64,000 nucleotides of DNA from Herbiconiux moechotypicola (GCF_024979255.1 NZ_JANLCN010000009.1:1-64000), one strand, 5' to 3'. Numbered from the stretch's first letter, positions 1-8,766 are shown. Numbers and translations are program-made. Notes: a model not told the origin generated them from the sequence alone.

Positions 1-65
1 AAGGCGGCCTCGAAGGCATCCACGAATACCTCTCCACCAAATACACCCTCATCCCCACCACCTGA
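1..65 (+). CDS. C-terminal fragment of an unidentified protein
   Basis: An open frame runs in from the left edge and stops at TGA 63-65, giving a last visible stretch ending YTLIPTT. The residues look like real protein in this frame only, and a long terminator-like hairpin follows. About 20 residues are visible, too few to name a family. The gene begins outside the window. Confidence 0.5.
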   Translation, partial: GGLEGIHEYLSTKYTLIPTT

Positions 66-84
66 CCCACCCCACCCCCTCCTC

Positions 85-145
85 ATCGAGTGGGCTCAAT
101 CAGTCGCCACACCACCCCGAAAGCGACCGATTGAGCCCACTCGAT
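85..145 (+). terminator. Long hairpin downstream of the left-edge gene
   Basis: Two 22-nt arms (85-106 and 124-145) pair at 21 of 22 positions around a 17-nt loop and are followed by a short T-rich stretch (ttcttt). It lies between the end of the left-edge gene and the GntR operon, so it most likely terminates the former. The stem is longer than usual for an intrinsic terminator, so an operator or recombination relic is possible. Confidence 0.55.
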
Positions 146-184
146 TCTTTGTGTGGGGGTTGACAGGCGGGCGTGGGCCTGGTT

Positions 185-208
185 GGTTAGTTACATGAGT
201 AATGAACC
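185..208 (+). promoter_or_regulatory. Imperfect palindrome over the start of the GntR gene
   Basis: ggttagttac (185-194) and gtaatgaacc (199-208) form a 10-4-10 inverted repeat with 8 of 10 pairs, overlapping the ATG at 202. A -35-like ttgaca lies at 160-165 but I see no convincing -10 at the right spacing. GntR/YtrA regulators usually repress their own operon from such a site, so an autoregulatory operator is inferred. Confidence 0.45.
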
Positions 209-582
209 AATCAAGGGTCGACGTCGTGGATGAGTCACGACCGATCTTCGTTCAGATCGCGGAGCAGATCGAGAACGACATCATCGCGGGCGCGCTGCCC
301 GAGGAGACCCAGGTTCCCTCCACCAACGAGTTCGCCGCGTTCCACCGCATCAACCCCGCGACGGCGGGGAAGGGCGTGAACCTGCTCGTCGATGAGGGGA
401 TCCTCTACAAGAAGAGGGGAATAGGCATGTTCGTCGCCGCAGGGGCACGCGACCGTCTGGTCGGCAAGCGCCGCGACCAGTTCAGCGAAGAGTACGTCAG
501 ACCGCTCGTCACCGAGGCCGGCAAGCTCGGCATCTCGGAGGCGCAGCTGGTGGAGATGATCAGGAAGGAGGCGCCGCAATGA
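202..582 (+). CDS. GntR-family transcriptional regulator (YtrA-like)
   Basis: 126 aa. The N-terminal 75 or so residues match the GntR winged helix (DESRPIFVQIAEQIENDI, then a VPSTNEFA recognition region). The remaining ~50 residues are too short for a FadR/HutC effector domain, the hallmark of the YtrA subfamily. The stop overlaps the ATG of the ABC ATPase by 4 nt, the usual YtrA arrangement in which the regulator represses its own operon for a short ABC exporter. The effector is unknown; cell-envelope-active compounds are typical for the family (inference). Confidence 0.88.
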   Translation: MNQSRVDVVDESRPIFVQIAEQIENDIIAGALPEETQVPSTNEFAAFHRINPATAGKGVNLLVDEGILYKKRGIGMFVAAGARDRLVGKRRDQFSEEYVRPLVTEAGKLGISEAQLVEMIRKEAPQ

Positions 583-1469
583 GCGCCGTTGTCGAGGTCA
601 GGGGCCTCACCAAGAAGTACCGATCGGTCACCGCGGTCGACGAGGTGTCGTTCACCGTCGCCGAGAACACCATCTGCGGCCTCCTGGGCCGCAACGGTGC
701 CGGCAAGACCACGATCATGCAGCTGCTCACCGGGCAGGAGTTCGCCACGGACGGTGAGGTGCGCGTGTTCGGTGAGTCACCGGTGGAGAACGCCTCCGTG
801 CTGCAGCGCACGAGCTTCATCAAGGAGAGCCAGAAGTACCCCGACGACTTCCAGGCCAAGCACGTGTTCGCGAGCGCACCGTGGTTCTTCCCGAACTGGG
901 ACGCCGAGTTCGCCGACCGGCTCATCGCCGACTTCCGGCTGCCGCTGAACCGTCGCATCAAGAAGCTCTCCCGCGGCCAGCTCTCCTCCATCGGCGTGAT
1001 CGTGGGGCTGGCCTCGCGGGCGCCGCTCACCTTCTTCGACGAGCCCTACCTGGGGCTGGATGCGGTGGCGCGGCAGATCTTCTACGACCGCCTCCTCGAG
1101 GACTACGGCGAGCATCCGCGCACCGTGCTGCTGTCGACGCACCTGATCGACGAGGTGTCGAACCTGCTCGAGCACGTGCTGCTCATCGACGAGGGCCGCA
1201 TCATCCTCGACCAGGATGCGGAGAGCCTGCGCGGCTCCGCCACCACGGTCGTCGGCACCCGCCGTGCCGTCGACGCCTTCGTGCAGGGCCGCGAGGTGCT
1301 GCACCAGGACCACCTCGGGGGCCTCGCCTCCGTCACCGTCGGGCGGCTCAGCCCCGCCGAGCGCACCGAGGCGGCCGACGCCGGCCTCGAGCTCTCGCCG
1401 GTGTCGCTGCAGCAGCTCGTGGTGCAGAAGACCAACGCCAGCCAGAAGGAATTCGAGCACACGTCATGA
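579..1469 (+). CDS. ABC transporter ATP-binding protein
   Basis: 296 aa cytoplasmic ATPase of an exporter. Walker A GRNGAGKTT is at residues 38-46, the signature is a variant LSRGQ near 130, Walker B is LTFFDEPYLGLD near 150, and the H-loop is VLLSTH. Beyond ~220 lies a C-terminal extension typical of exporter ATPases. The start overlaps the regulator stop (ATGA) and the end overlaps the permease start, so the three genes are translationally coupled. Substrate cannot be read from the sequence. Confidence 0.9.
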   Translation: MSAVVEVRGLTKKYRSVTAVDEVSFTVAENTICGLLGRNGAGKTTIMQLLTGQEFATDGEVRVFGESPVENASVLQRTSFIKESQKYPDDFQAKHVFASAPWFFPNWDAEFADRLIADFRLPLNRRIKKLSRGQLSSIGVIVGLASRAPLTFFDEPYLGLDAVARQIFYDRLLEDYGEHPRTVLLSTHLIDEVSNLLEHVLLIDEGRIILDQDAESLRGSATTVVGTRRAVDAFVQGREVLHQDHLGGLASVTVGRLSPAERTEAADAGLELSPVSLQQLVVQKTNASQKEFEHTS

Positions 1470-2278
1470 GCCAGATCGCCTCCGCCTCCGACGCGGGCCT
1501 GCCCGCATCCGCCCGTCCGTCCGCCGCCGCACCGCTCGGATTCGGGCACCGCGTGACCGCCGTCGCGCGCCTGCACCTCATCAACCGGCTGAGCGTGTTC
1601 GGCGTGCCGTGGATGATCCTCGGATTCATCTTCCTCATCAACCTCGCCATCTGGTGGATCATCTCCACCGCGGGCGGGCCCGACGTCGACATGGGGGAGG
1701 TCTCCGACGGCCTCCAGTGGAGCGGCGCGTCGTTCTACATCTTCGTGTACATGATGGTGCTCGCCATCCAGGCGGTCGCACTGACCTTCCCGTTCGCGCT
1801 CGGCTACAGCACGACCCGCCGCGACTTCTGGCTGGGCTCCGCGCTGGCCTTCGTGGTGCTCTCCGTGCTCTACGCGGCGGCACTGACGGTGCTCGCCGTG
1901 ATCGAGGAGGCCACGAACGGATGGGGCTTCGGCGGCCGCATGTTCACGGTGCTGTACTTCGGCGGTGAGGGTGCCCCGTGGTACCTGAGGTTCGGGTTGT
2001 TCCTCGCGATCTTCCTGTTCTTCTTCTTCATCGGTGCCGTGATCGCCACCATCTACCAGCGCTGGCGGGTGAACGGGATGCTCGTGTTCTTCGGTGCGCT
2101 CGCGCTGCTGCTCGTCGGGTCGGCGGCGCTCGTCACCCTCGCCGAGGCCTGGCCGTCGGTGGGTGCATGGTTCGTGGCGACGGGAGCGACCGGGGTGGTG
2201 GCGTGGAGCCTCGTGCCCACGGCGCTCTCGGCACTGCTCGGGTACGTGATCCTGCGGCGGACGACGCCGCGCGGCTGA
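1466..2278 (+). CDS. ABC transporter permease
   Basis: 270 aa. The ATG at 1466 overlaps the ATPase stop, which fixes the start although the frame stays open further upstream. After a ~35-residue Ala/Ser-rich cytoplasmic N-terminus there are about six hydrophobic helices. No periplasmic binding protein is nearby, consistent with export. Third gene of the GntR-ATPase-permease operon; it meets the minus-strand ABC exporter gene 35 bp further on. Confidence 0.85.
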   Translation: MSQIASASDAGLPASARPSAAAPLGFGHRVTAVARLHLINRLSVFGVPWMILGFIFLINLAIWWIISTAGGPDVDMGEVSDGLQWSGASFYIFVYMMVLAIQAVALTFPFALGYSTTRRDFWLGSALAFVVLSVLYAAALTVLAVIEEATNGWGFGGRMFTVLYFGGEGAPWYLRFGLFLAIFLFFFFIGAVIATIYQRWRVNGMLVFFGALALLLVGSAALVTLAEAWPSVGAWFVATGATGVVAWSLVPTALSALLGYVILRRTTPRG

Positions 2279-2313
2279 GCCGGCTGAGCCTCGGCCGAGT
2301 CGCCCCCCGAGCG

Positions 2314-4236
2314 TCAGACCAGCAGCTGGTGCTTCGCGAGATCGCGGTAGAGCGGGGTGGAGACCACGAGCTCGGAGTGCGTGCCCGTGCCGATGACGCG
2401 GCCGTGGTCGACGACGACGATCTGATCGGAGTCGACCACGGTCGAGAGCCGGTGGGCGATCACGATGAGGGAGCGGTTCTCGGCCACGGCGTCGATGGCC
2501 TCGCGGAGCATCTGCTCGTTGAGGCCGTCGAGCGACGAGGTCGACTCGTCGAGCAGCAGCACCGGGGGAGCGGAGAGCAGGGCGCGCGCGATCGCGAGCC
2601 GCTGACGCTCGCCGCCGGAGAGCATGACGCCGTCTTCGCCGACCGCGGCATCAAGACCCTGTTCCGATCGGCCGAGCACCTCGCCGAGGTTCACCTGACC
2701 GAGCACCCGCACGCAGTCGGCGTCGGTGGCCTCGGGGGCCGCGAGCAGGAGGTTCTGGCGAATGGTGCCGGCCAGCACCGGGGCGTCCTGCTCCACGTAG
2801 CCGATCTGGGAACGGAGCGCCTCGCGGTCGAGCTGCTTCACATCGGTGCCGCCGAAGCGCACCGTGCCCGAGTCGGCGTCGTAGAACCGCTCGATCAGGG
2901 CGAGGATGGTGCTCTTGCCGGCACCCGACGGGCCCACGATCGCGGTGCGCTTGCCGCGGCCGGCGGTGAAGCTCACGCCGTGCAGCACGCCTGGTTCGAC
3001 GGCGGAGGAGGCGGTGTCGGTGTCGGTGCGGGTGCCGGCGGCGCCCTCGGTGTCGGCTGACGCTTCCGCCGCCGTCTCCGCCACCCGATCGGCGGCGTAG
3101 GCGAAGTGCACGTCGACGAACTCGACCGCCGGAGCCCCCTGCGCGGCCTCGGCGACCGTCGTGGCGGGAGCGAGCGGCGCGATCGCCCGGTCGTCCTGCC
3201 CCTCGACCGGCAGATCGATGATCTCCTGGATGCGCCCCAGCGCCCCCAGAGCCTGGTTCGTCGAGTTGATGGCGCCGAAGGCCTGGCCGAGCGGCATGAT
3301 CATCATGAACAGGAACAGGATGAAGGACACCAGGCTCGCGATCGTGATGGCTCCCGAGGCCACACGGAACCCGCCGACGCCGAGCACCACGAGGAACGAC
3401 ACCTGCAGCGCGATGCCCGCGATCGGCACCACCAGGGCTGAGATCTTCGCGACCTTCACGCCCATCTCCCAGGCGCCCTGCGCATCCCGGTCGACCGCCG
3501 CGATCTCGCGGTCGGTGGCGTTCGAGGCGCGCACCGTGCGCACCGCGCTGATGGAGCGCTCGACGGCGGCGGCGAGGTCGCCGACCTTCTCCTGCTGCTG
3601 ACGGCTGGCGGTGCGCACCCGGCCCGAGATGAGCACGACCGTCACCACCGAGACGCCGATGACGAGCACCGTGAGCCCGAGCAGCACGGGGTCGATGATG
3701 AGCATGGCGATGAGCGCGCCGACGAACACGAGCGAGCCGCCGATGGCGTCGACGAGCCCCTGCGTGATGACCGCGTAGAGCAGCGTGGTGTCGGAGCCGA
3801 CGCGCGAGACCAGGTCGCCGGTGCGGCGGGTGTCGAACTGGCTGATGGGCAGGCGCAGCATGCGGCGCACCAGCTGGCGACGGGCGGAGAGCACCACGCT
3901 CGTGCCCGTGCGCTGCAGCAGGTAGTGCTGGTAGCCGCTGATGACGCCCGAGATGATGACGAGGGCGACCAGTGCCCAGACGAGGGTGCCGAGCGGGTCG
4001 CCGGCCTGCACGACGGTGATGACCTGGCTCACGAGCAGCGGCTGCGCGAGGCTCGCCGCGGCGCCCACGATGCTGAGCGCGATCACGACCGCGAGCACGC
4101 GCTTGTGCTCGAACAGGAACGGCAGCAGCTGGCTGAAGCGGGCGCGCGGCCCGTCGTCGGGAGTGCGGCGCCCGAAACCGCGCGAGGGGCGGGATGCGGG
4201 CGGCCGGGTGGACGACGTGGTGCGGGACGTGGACAT
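2314..4236 (-). CDS. ABC exporter, fused permease and ATPase
   Basis: 640 aa half-transporter. Residues ~45-330 are a six-helix exporter membrane domain. The C-terminal ATPase has GPSGAGKSTILALIE, LSGGERQRLAIARAL and VLLLDESTSSLDG. A ~45-residue Ala/Thr/Asp-rich insert separates the domains. I take the ATG at 4236 (agaaag upstream) because residues further upstream are out-of-frame Arg/Pro-rich sequence opposite the HTH gene. It follows the small HTH gene by 56 nt and is probably co-transcribed with it. It likely acts as a homodimer; MDR/lipid exporters are the nearest family, substrate unknown. Confidence 0.88.
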   Translation of the reverse strand: MSTSRTTSSTRPPASRPSRGFGRRTPDDGPRARFSQLLPFLFEHKRVLAVVIALSIVGAAASLAQPLLVSQVITVVQAGDPLGTLVWALVALVIISGVISGYQHYLLQRTGTSVVLSARRQLVRRMLRLPISQFDTRRTGDLVSRVGSDTTLLYAVITQGLVDAIGGSLVFVGALIAMLIIDPVLLGLTVLVIGVSVVTVVLISGRVRTASRQQQEKVGDLAAAVERSISAVRTVRASNATDREIAAVDRDAQGAWEMGVKVAKISALVVPIAGIALQVSFLVVLGVGGFRVASGAITIASLVSFILFLFMMIMPLGQAFGAINSTNQALGALGRIQEIIDLPVEGQDDRAIAPLAPATTVAEAAQGAPAVEFVDVHFAYAADRVAETAAEASADTEGAAGTRTDTDTASSAVEPGVLHGVSFTAGRGKRTAIVGPSGAGKSTILALIERFYDADSGTVRFGGTDVKQLDREALRSQIGYVEQDAPVLAGTIRQNLLLAAPEATDADCVRVLGQVNLGEVLGRSEQGLDAAVGEDGVMLSGGERQRLAIARALLSAPPVLLLDESTSSLDGLNEQMLREAIDAVAENRSLIVIAHRLSTVVDSDQIVVVDHGRVIGTGTHSELVVSTPLYRDLAKHQLLV

Positions 4237-4292
4237 GCTCTGCTTTCTGGTGCGGTGCGGAGTCGGGCGGGGCGGTGCGTTCTCGTGCGGGC

Positions 4293-4508
4293 CTACGAGC
4301 GGCCGTACTTCTTGTGGACGGCCTGGCGGGAGACCCCGAGCGCGAGCGCGATCAGCTGCCAGGAGGCGTTGGCGTTGCGCGCGCGGCGCACAGCGACGGC
4401 CTCGACGCGATCGAGCTCGCGGCGGAGCCCCGCGACCGCGCGGAGCGCCACGATCGGGTCGTCGCTGCCGGCGTCGTCGGCGAGCGTGTGCACATCCGTG
4501 ACGTCCAT
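4293..4508 (-). CDS. Small helix-turn-helix regulator
   Basis: 71 aa. An N-terminal acidic/helical segment (1-40) leads into a C-terminal HTH (about 48-70: SWQLIALALGVSRQAVHKKY) of the small actinobacterial 'homeodomain-like' type often found beside transporters. There is no ligand domain. The ATG begins 2 nt after a perfect GTCAAC-N4-GTTGAC palindrome with no ribosome site between, so the message is probably leaderless. Likely an autoregulator of itself and the ABC exporter downstream (inference). Confidence 0.8.
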   Translation of the reverse strand: MDVTDVHTLADDAGSDDPIVALRAVAGLRRELDRVEAVAVRRARNANASWQLIALALGVSRQAVHKKYGRS

Positions 4509-4555
4509 GTGTCAACCGTAGTTGACGCAGAGAGGCCCCGTCAACTCAAGTTGAC
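4509..4555 (-). promoter_or_regulatory. Promoter with twin GTCAAC-N4-GTTGAC operators
   Basis: Perfect 6-4-6 palindromes lie at 4511-4526 and 4540-4555, centres 29 bp apart. Read on the minus strand, the distal one supplies a -35 (ttgacg, 4544-4539) and the proximal one a -10 (tacggt, 4520-4515) with an 18-nt spacer; transcription would begin at the ATG. Binding of the adjacent small HTH protein would occlude both promoter elements. Sites are seen; the regulator assignment is inferred. Confidence 0.6.
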
Positions 4556-4566
4556 AGGGCCTCTCT
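4529..4566 (-). terminator. Hairpin terminating the MFS gene, overlapping an operator
   Basis: A 38-nt hairpin with 17-nt arms, one A-C mismatch and a tetraloop whose tip is the distal GTCAAC palindrome. It begins 13 nt after the MFS stop. No U-run follows on the minus strand, so termination strength is uncertain. The same bases act as DNA palindrome and RNA stem. Confidence 0.55.
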
Positions 4567-4579
4567 CGGCGCGACGTGG

Positions 4580-5989
4580 TCAGCTCAGCTGGTTGTCGAA
4601 GTCGATGTCGCGGGTCTCCTTGCTGATGTAGAGCGCGCTCAGGGTGATGAGCGCCATCAGCGAGAGGTAGTTGCCCACCAGTGCCGGGCTGCCGTCGGCC
4701 GCCTGCCACAGCGCCACGGCGATGAACGGCGCGACCGCCGCCCCGAGGATCGACGACACGTTGTAGCTGATCGCCGACCCGGTGTAGCGAACGTTGGCGG
4801 GGAACAGCTCGGGCAGCGTCGACCCCATCGGCCCGAAGGTGAGACCCATCAGCGTGAAGCCGATGATGAGCAGCGCCATCACGCCCACGAAGCCGCCCGC
4901 GAACAGCGGCACGAAGAGCAGGCCGAACACGGCGATGCCGACCGTGGTCCAGAACAGCGAGTTGCGGCGGCCGAAGCGCTCCGCGAGCGGGCCCGCCACC
5001 AGGGTGAAGATGCCGAAGAACACGCATCCGATCACCAGCATGATGAGGAAGTCGTTTCGGCCGTACCCCAGGCCCGGCACGAAGGTGTCGGCGTTGAACG
5101 GCTTGCCCGCCGCCTCGGCCGCCGCCTGCGCCGCCTCGACGCTCGACGCCGTGGTGCCGAAGGTGAGGGTGAACGTGGTCATGAGGTAGAACAGCACGTA
5201 GGTGGCCAGCATGATGAAGGTGCCCAGGATGAGCGGGCGCCAGCTGGTCTTGAACACCCGCGCGAGCGGGAGCTTCGCCACCTCGCCCTTCTCCACCACC
5301 TTGGTGAATGCGGGCGTCTCGACGAGCTTGAACCGTACGTAGAGGCCGATGATGACGAGCACGGCGCTCGCGAGGAACGGCACCCGCCAGCCCCAGGCGA
5401 GGAAGTGCTCGGGGTCGAGCGTGGTGCTCAGGATGAGGAACACCACGTTCGCGATGATGAAGCCGATCGGCGCACCCAGCTGCGGGAAGGTGCCGTAGAT
5501 GGCCCGGCGGCCCTTCGGCGCGTTCTCGGTGGCCAGGAGCGCCGCGCCCGACCACTCACCGCCGAGCCCGAGGCCCTGGCAGAAGCGGAACAGCACGAGG
5601 AGGGCCGGCGCGATGATCTCCCAGCCCGGGGTGAGCGCCGTCGGCAGCGCGCCGATGAGCACCGTCGCGATGCCCATCGTGAGCAGCGAGGCGACCAGGG
5701 TGCGCTTGCGGCCGATGCGGTCGCCGAAGTGGCCGAACAGGATGCTGCCGACGGGCCGCGCGACGAATGCCACGCCGAACACCGCGAACGACGCCAGCAG
5801 CGCGATGGTGGGGTCGTCGTTCGCGAAGAACAGCGAGGGGAACACGAGCACCGCCGCGGTGGCGTAGACGTAGAAGTCGTAGAACTCGATCGACGTGCCG
5901 ATGAGGCTCGCGAGGATGACGCGGCCGCGGGAGTTCGCAGGAGCGGGCGAGGAGTTCGCCGAGGGCGCGTCGAGAGTGGTGGAGGACAT
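4580..5989 (-). CDS. MFS transporter, metabolite:H+ symporter (MHS) type
   Basis: 469 aa with 12 predicted helices. Family marks include SLIGTSIEFYDFYVYATAA near residue 30, FGHFGDRIGRKRTL (the MFS loop 2-3 signature) near 88, and FRFCQGLGLGGEWSGA near 140, as in the proline/betaine, shikimate and ketoglutarate MHS permeases. It likely imports a small organic acid or zwitterion with protons; substrate undetermined. Transcribed alone, divergently from the ribokinase-like gene, with a gaaag ribosome site 7 nt before the ATG. Confidence 0.88.
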   Translation of the reverse strand: MSSTTLDAPSANSSPAPANSRGRVILASLIGTSIEFYDFYVYATAAVLVFPSLFFANDDPTIALLASFAVFGVAFVARPVGSILFGHFGDRIGRKRTLVASLLTMGIATVLIGALPTALTPGWEIIAPALLVLFRFCQGLGLGGEWSGAALLATENAPKGRRAIYGTFPQLGAPIGFIIANVVFLILSTTLDPEHFLAWGWRVPFLASAVLVIIGLYVRFKLVETPAFTKVVEKGEVAKLPLARVFKTSWRPLILGTFIMLATYVLFYLMTTFTLTFGTTASSVEAAQAAAEAAGKPFNADTFVPGLGYGRNDFLIMLVIGCVFFGIFTLVAGPLAERFGRRNSLFWTTVGIAVFGLLFVPLFAGGFVGVMALLIIGFTLMGLTFGPMGSTLPELFPANVRYTGSAISYNVSSILGAAVAPFIAVALWQAADGSPALVGNYLSLMALITLSALYISKETRDIDFDNQLS

Positions 5990-6097
5990 GACTGTCTTTC
6001 AGAAGGGAAACGGAGGGAACAAGAGATCGGCTCGGGGCGGAGAGCGCCGGTCGGGCACTGCGCCGAGGGCACTGCTGGCCGTCTTCGGCGGGGCGAG

Positions 6098-6111
6098 GTT
6101 CGCTCGCGAAC
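6098..6111. promoter_or_regulatory. Perfect palindrome between MFS and ribokinase-like genes
   Basis: gttcgc-tc-gcgaac, a perfect 6-2-6 inverted repeat, sits 19 nt before a -10-like TAGGAT (6130-6135) of the kinase gene and in the MFS leader. The placement suits a repressor acting on both divergent genes; no regulator gene is adjacent. Confidence 0.4.
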
Positions 6112-6162
6112 AGCCATTTTACGCCTGAATAGGATGGGGGTGGTACAAGCAAGGAGGCCCGA

Positions 6163-6981
6163 GTGGGTTCGGTCGTGGTGGTGGGTTCGCTGAACATCGA
6201 TTCCGTGGTGGAGGTGGAACGGCATCCGCGACCGGGGGAGACCCTCATCGGCGGCGATCTCGAGAAGCACTTCGGCGGCAAAGGGGCGAACCAGGCCGTC
6301 GCCGCGGCCCGGGCGGGCGCGCGCGTGAGCTTCGTGGGGCGGGTCGGCGACGACGCCGACGGCGACCGCTACCTCGAGCGGCTCGCCGCCTTCGGCATCG
6401 ACACCGCCCACGTCTCCCGCAGCACGGGCGTGGCGACCGGGCACGCCGCGATCGCGGTGTCGGCCGACGGCGAGAACACGATCATCGTGTCGCCCGGCGC
6501 GAACGGGCGGGTCACGGCCGGCGACCTGGCGCCGTTGTCGGCGCTCGGGCCGGGTGACGTGGTGCTGTGCTCGCTCGAGATCGACCCCACCGTGGTGGCC
6601 GAGGCGGTGCGCATCGCCGCCGGACGGGGAGCGCGGGCTGTGGTGAATCTGGCGCCCTACGTGGCGCTGCCCGCCGAGGTGCTCGACCTCGCCGATCCGG
6701 TGGTGGTGAACGAGCACGAGAACGAGCAGCTCGTCGCAGACGGACTCGCGCCGAGGTCGGTGCTCGTCACCCTCGGAGGAGACGGCTCGCGCTGGGGCGC
6801 CGAGGAGGTCGCCGCCGGACGGGTCGACGAGGTGGTCGACACCACCGGGGCGGGCGACTGCTACTGCGGCACGCTCGCGGCGGCGCTCGCCGCGGGGGCG
6901 ACCGCCGGGGACGCGATGCGCGCCGCGTCGGAGGCGGCGGCCCTCGCCGTCACGTGGGAGGGTGCGCAGCCGGCGGTGTGA
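6163..6981 (+). CDS. PfkB-family sugar kinase, ribokinase-like
   Basis: 272 aa. The ribokinase family phosphorylates sugars with ATP. Seen: N-terminal VVVGSLNIDSV, the sugar-binding GGKGANQ (38-44) and the catalytic anion-hole DTTGAGD (226-232), where the second Asp is the base. It is slightly shorter than typical ribokinase (~300). GTG is the start because AAGGAGG (6151-6157) precedes it by 5 nt. It diverges from the MFS permease, which may import its substrate (inference); ribose itself is not proven. Confidence 0.85.
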   Translation: MGSVVVVGSLNIDSVVEVERHPRPGETLIGGDLEKHFGGKGANQAVAAARAGARVSFVGRVGDDADGDRYLERLAAFGIDTAHVSRSTGVATGHAAIAVSADGENTIIVSPGANGRVTAGDLAPLSALGPGDVVLCSLEIDPTVVAEAVRIAAGRGARAVVNLAPYVALPAEVLDLADPVVVNEHENEQLVADGLAPRSVLVTLGGDGSRWGAEEVAAGRVDEVVDTTGAGDCYCGTLAAALAAGATAGDAMRAASEAAALAVTWEGAQPAV

Positions 6982-6996
6982 CCCGCGTCGCGGGCG

Positions 6997-7473
6997 CTAC
7001 CCCGCGATCGCGCGCAGCGTGAGCGCGGTCGCGACGGCGGCCTCGGCCGCCTCGCGCCCCTTGTCCTCCTTCGAGCCCGGCAGGCCCGCGCGATCGAGTC
7101 CCTGCTGCTCGTCGTCGAGGGTCAGCACGCCGAACCCGACCGGCTTGCCCGTGAGTACGCTCACCTGCGTGAGCCCTGAGGTCGCCGCGTCGGAGACGTA
7201 CTCGAAGTGCGGCGTGCCGCCCCGGATGATGACGCCGAGCGCCACCACGGCGTCGGCCCCCGCCTCGAGGGCCGCGCGCGAGACGACCGGCAGCTCGAAG
7301 CTCCCGGGCACCCGCACCTCGGTGACCGTGACGTTCGACTCCGCGAGCGCGGCCCGTGCGCCCGCGAGCAGTCCCTCGGTGATCTCCGTGTGCCAGGTGC
7401 CGGCGACGATGGTGACGGCTAGACCGGTGCCGTCGGGCGCCGTTCCGGGGCGAGGAGCTCCTGCTCCGCTCAT
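6997..7473 (-). CDS. ribH: 6,7-dimethyl-8-ribityllumazine synthase
   Basis: 158 aa, the usual length. It condenses 5-amino-6-ribitylaminouracil with dihydroxybutanone phosphate. Seen: [24 protein letters not shown], and the phosphate/active-site region [16 protein letters not shown] with its catalytic His, then [11 protein letters not shown]. Last gene of the riboflavin operon, 36 nt after ribBA, with its own aaagga ribosome site. Assembles into hollow oligomers in other bacteria. Confidence 0.95.
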   Translation of the reverse strand: MSGAGAPRPGTAPDGTGLAVTIVAGTWHTEITEGLLAGARAALAESNVTVTEVRVPGSFELPVVSRAALEAGADAVVALGVIIRGGTPHFEYVSDAATSGLTQVSVLTGKPVGFGVLTLDDEQQGLDRAGLPGSKEDKGREAAEAAVATALTLRAIAG

Positions 7474-7509
7474 GGGGTGTCCTTTCGTGGGGTGACTGCG
7501 GTGTGCGTC

Positions 7510-8766
7510 TCAGTGGCCGGATGCGGGCAGCAGATGCCCGAGCCGGTCGCGTTTGGCGTCGAGGTAGCCGCGGTTGGCCTCGTCGAGGCCGACCACGAGC
7601 GGCACCCGCTCGGCCACGTCGACGCCGTGCGCGGCGAGCTGGCTGACCTTGTCGGGGTTGTTGGTGAGCAGACGGATGCTCGTGAAGCCGAGGTCGGTGA
7701 GGATCGCCGCCGCCGCGCCGTAGTCGCGCGCATCGATCGGCAGGTCGAGTGCGGCGTTGGCGTCGAGGGTGTCGAGTCCGTCCTCCTGCAGCCGATAGGC
7801 GCGGAGCTTGTTCACGAGGCCGATGCCGCGGCCCTCGTGCCCGCGCAGGTACACCACGGCGCCTCCGTGCCTGGCCACGAGGTCGAGCGCCGTGTCGAGC
7901 TGCGGCCCGCACTCGCACTTGAGCGACGCGAACGCCTCGCCGGTGAGGCACTCCGAGTGCACCCGCACGAGCGGCGCACCGGCAGGATCGGGCTCGCCCA
8001 CCAGGGCCACGTGGTCGGCACCGGTCTGCAGGTCGCGGTAGGCGCGCACGCGCAGGGCACCGTGCGTGGTGGGCACCGTGGTCTCGACCTCGAAGCTCAC
8101 GCGGGGCGCAGCCGCGGTCGTGGCCCCGGCCTGCCCGCCCTGCGCATCCCGCTCGTCGAGCCACTCCGCGAGCAGCCCGATCGTCGTGATCGGCAGACCC
8201 TCGGCGGCGGCGACGTGCTGCAGCTCGGGCATGAGCATCGCGGCCCCGTCCTCGGCGATCATCTCCCCGATGACCCCGACCGGGGGCAGTCCCGCGGCCC
8301 GCATGAGCTCGACGGCGGCCTCGGTGTGCCCGGCGCGCTCCCGCACCCCGCCGTCCACCGCCCGCACCGGCAGCACGTGCCCCGGCCGGATGAGGGAGGC
8401 GGCCGTCGCCGAAGGGTCGGCGAGCACGTTGAGCGTGCGGGCGCGATCGCGCGCACTGATGCCGGTGGTCACGCCGTCCGCCGCGTCGACCGACACCGTG
8501 TACGCGGTGCGCCGCGCATCCTGGTTCTCGGTGACCATGGGGGGCAGACCGAGACGGTCCGCCAGCTCGCCGGGCAGGGGAGCGCAGAGGTAGCCCGAGG
8601 TGCGGCGCACCATCCACGCGATCCACTCCGGAGTCGCCAGCGCCGCCGAGAGGATGGCGTCGCCCTCGTTCTCGCGGTCGGCGGCATCGGAGACGAGCAC
8701 CGGCCGCCCGGCGCGCAGCGCGTCGAGCACCTCGTGCATCGGCGAGAAGACGGCGTCGGCGCTCAT
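7510..8766 (-). CDS. ribBA: Bifunctional DHBP synthase / GTP cyclohydrolase II
   Basis: 418 aa. Residues ~1-205 are dihydroxybutanone-phosphate synthase (DRENEGD at 30-36, RPGHVLPVR, the HTEAAVEL region). Residues ~220-418 are GTP cyclohydrolase II, with Zn ligands in ECLTGEAFASLKCECG and the RGHEGRGIGL catalytic segment. Both ends of the riboflavin pathway are thus fed from one protein. The ATG overlaps the ribE stop (ATGA), indicating coupled translation. Both domains look intact. Confidence 0.95.
   Translation of the reverse strand: MSADAVFSPMHEVLDALRAGRPVLVSDAADRENEGDAILSAALATPEWIAWMVRRTSGYLCAPLPGELADRLGLPPMVTENQDARRTAYTVSVDAADGVTTGISARDRARTLNVLADPSATAASLIRPGHVLPVRAVDGGVRERAGHTEAAVELMRAAGLPPVGVIGEMIAEDGAAMLMPELQHVAAAEGLPITTIGLLAEWLDERDAQGGQAGATTAAAPRVSFEVETTVPTTHGALRVRAYRDLQTGADHVALVGEPDPAGAPLVRVHSECLTGEAFASLKCECGPQLDTALDLVARHGGAVVYLRGHEGRGIGLVNKLRAYRLQEDGLDTLDANAALDLPIDARDYGAAAAILTDLGFTSIRLLTNNPDKVSQLAAHGVDVAERVPLVVGLDEANRGYLDAKRDRLGHLLPASGH

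Noticed and set aside
160-188. Complete promoter for the GntR operon
   Set aside because: ttgaca at 160-165 is good, but no acceptable -10 lies 16-18 nt downstream; only the palindrome is reported.
2290-2299. ctcggccgag palindrome between convergent ABC genes
   Set aside because: Too short and without a loop or T-run to call a terminator.
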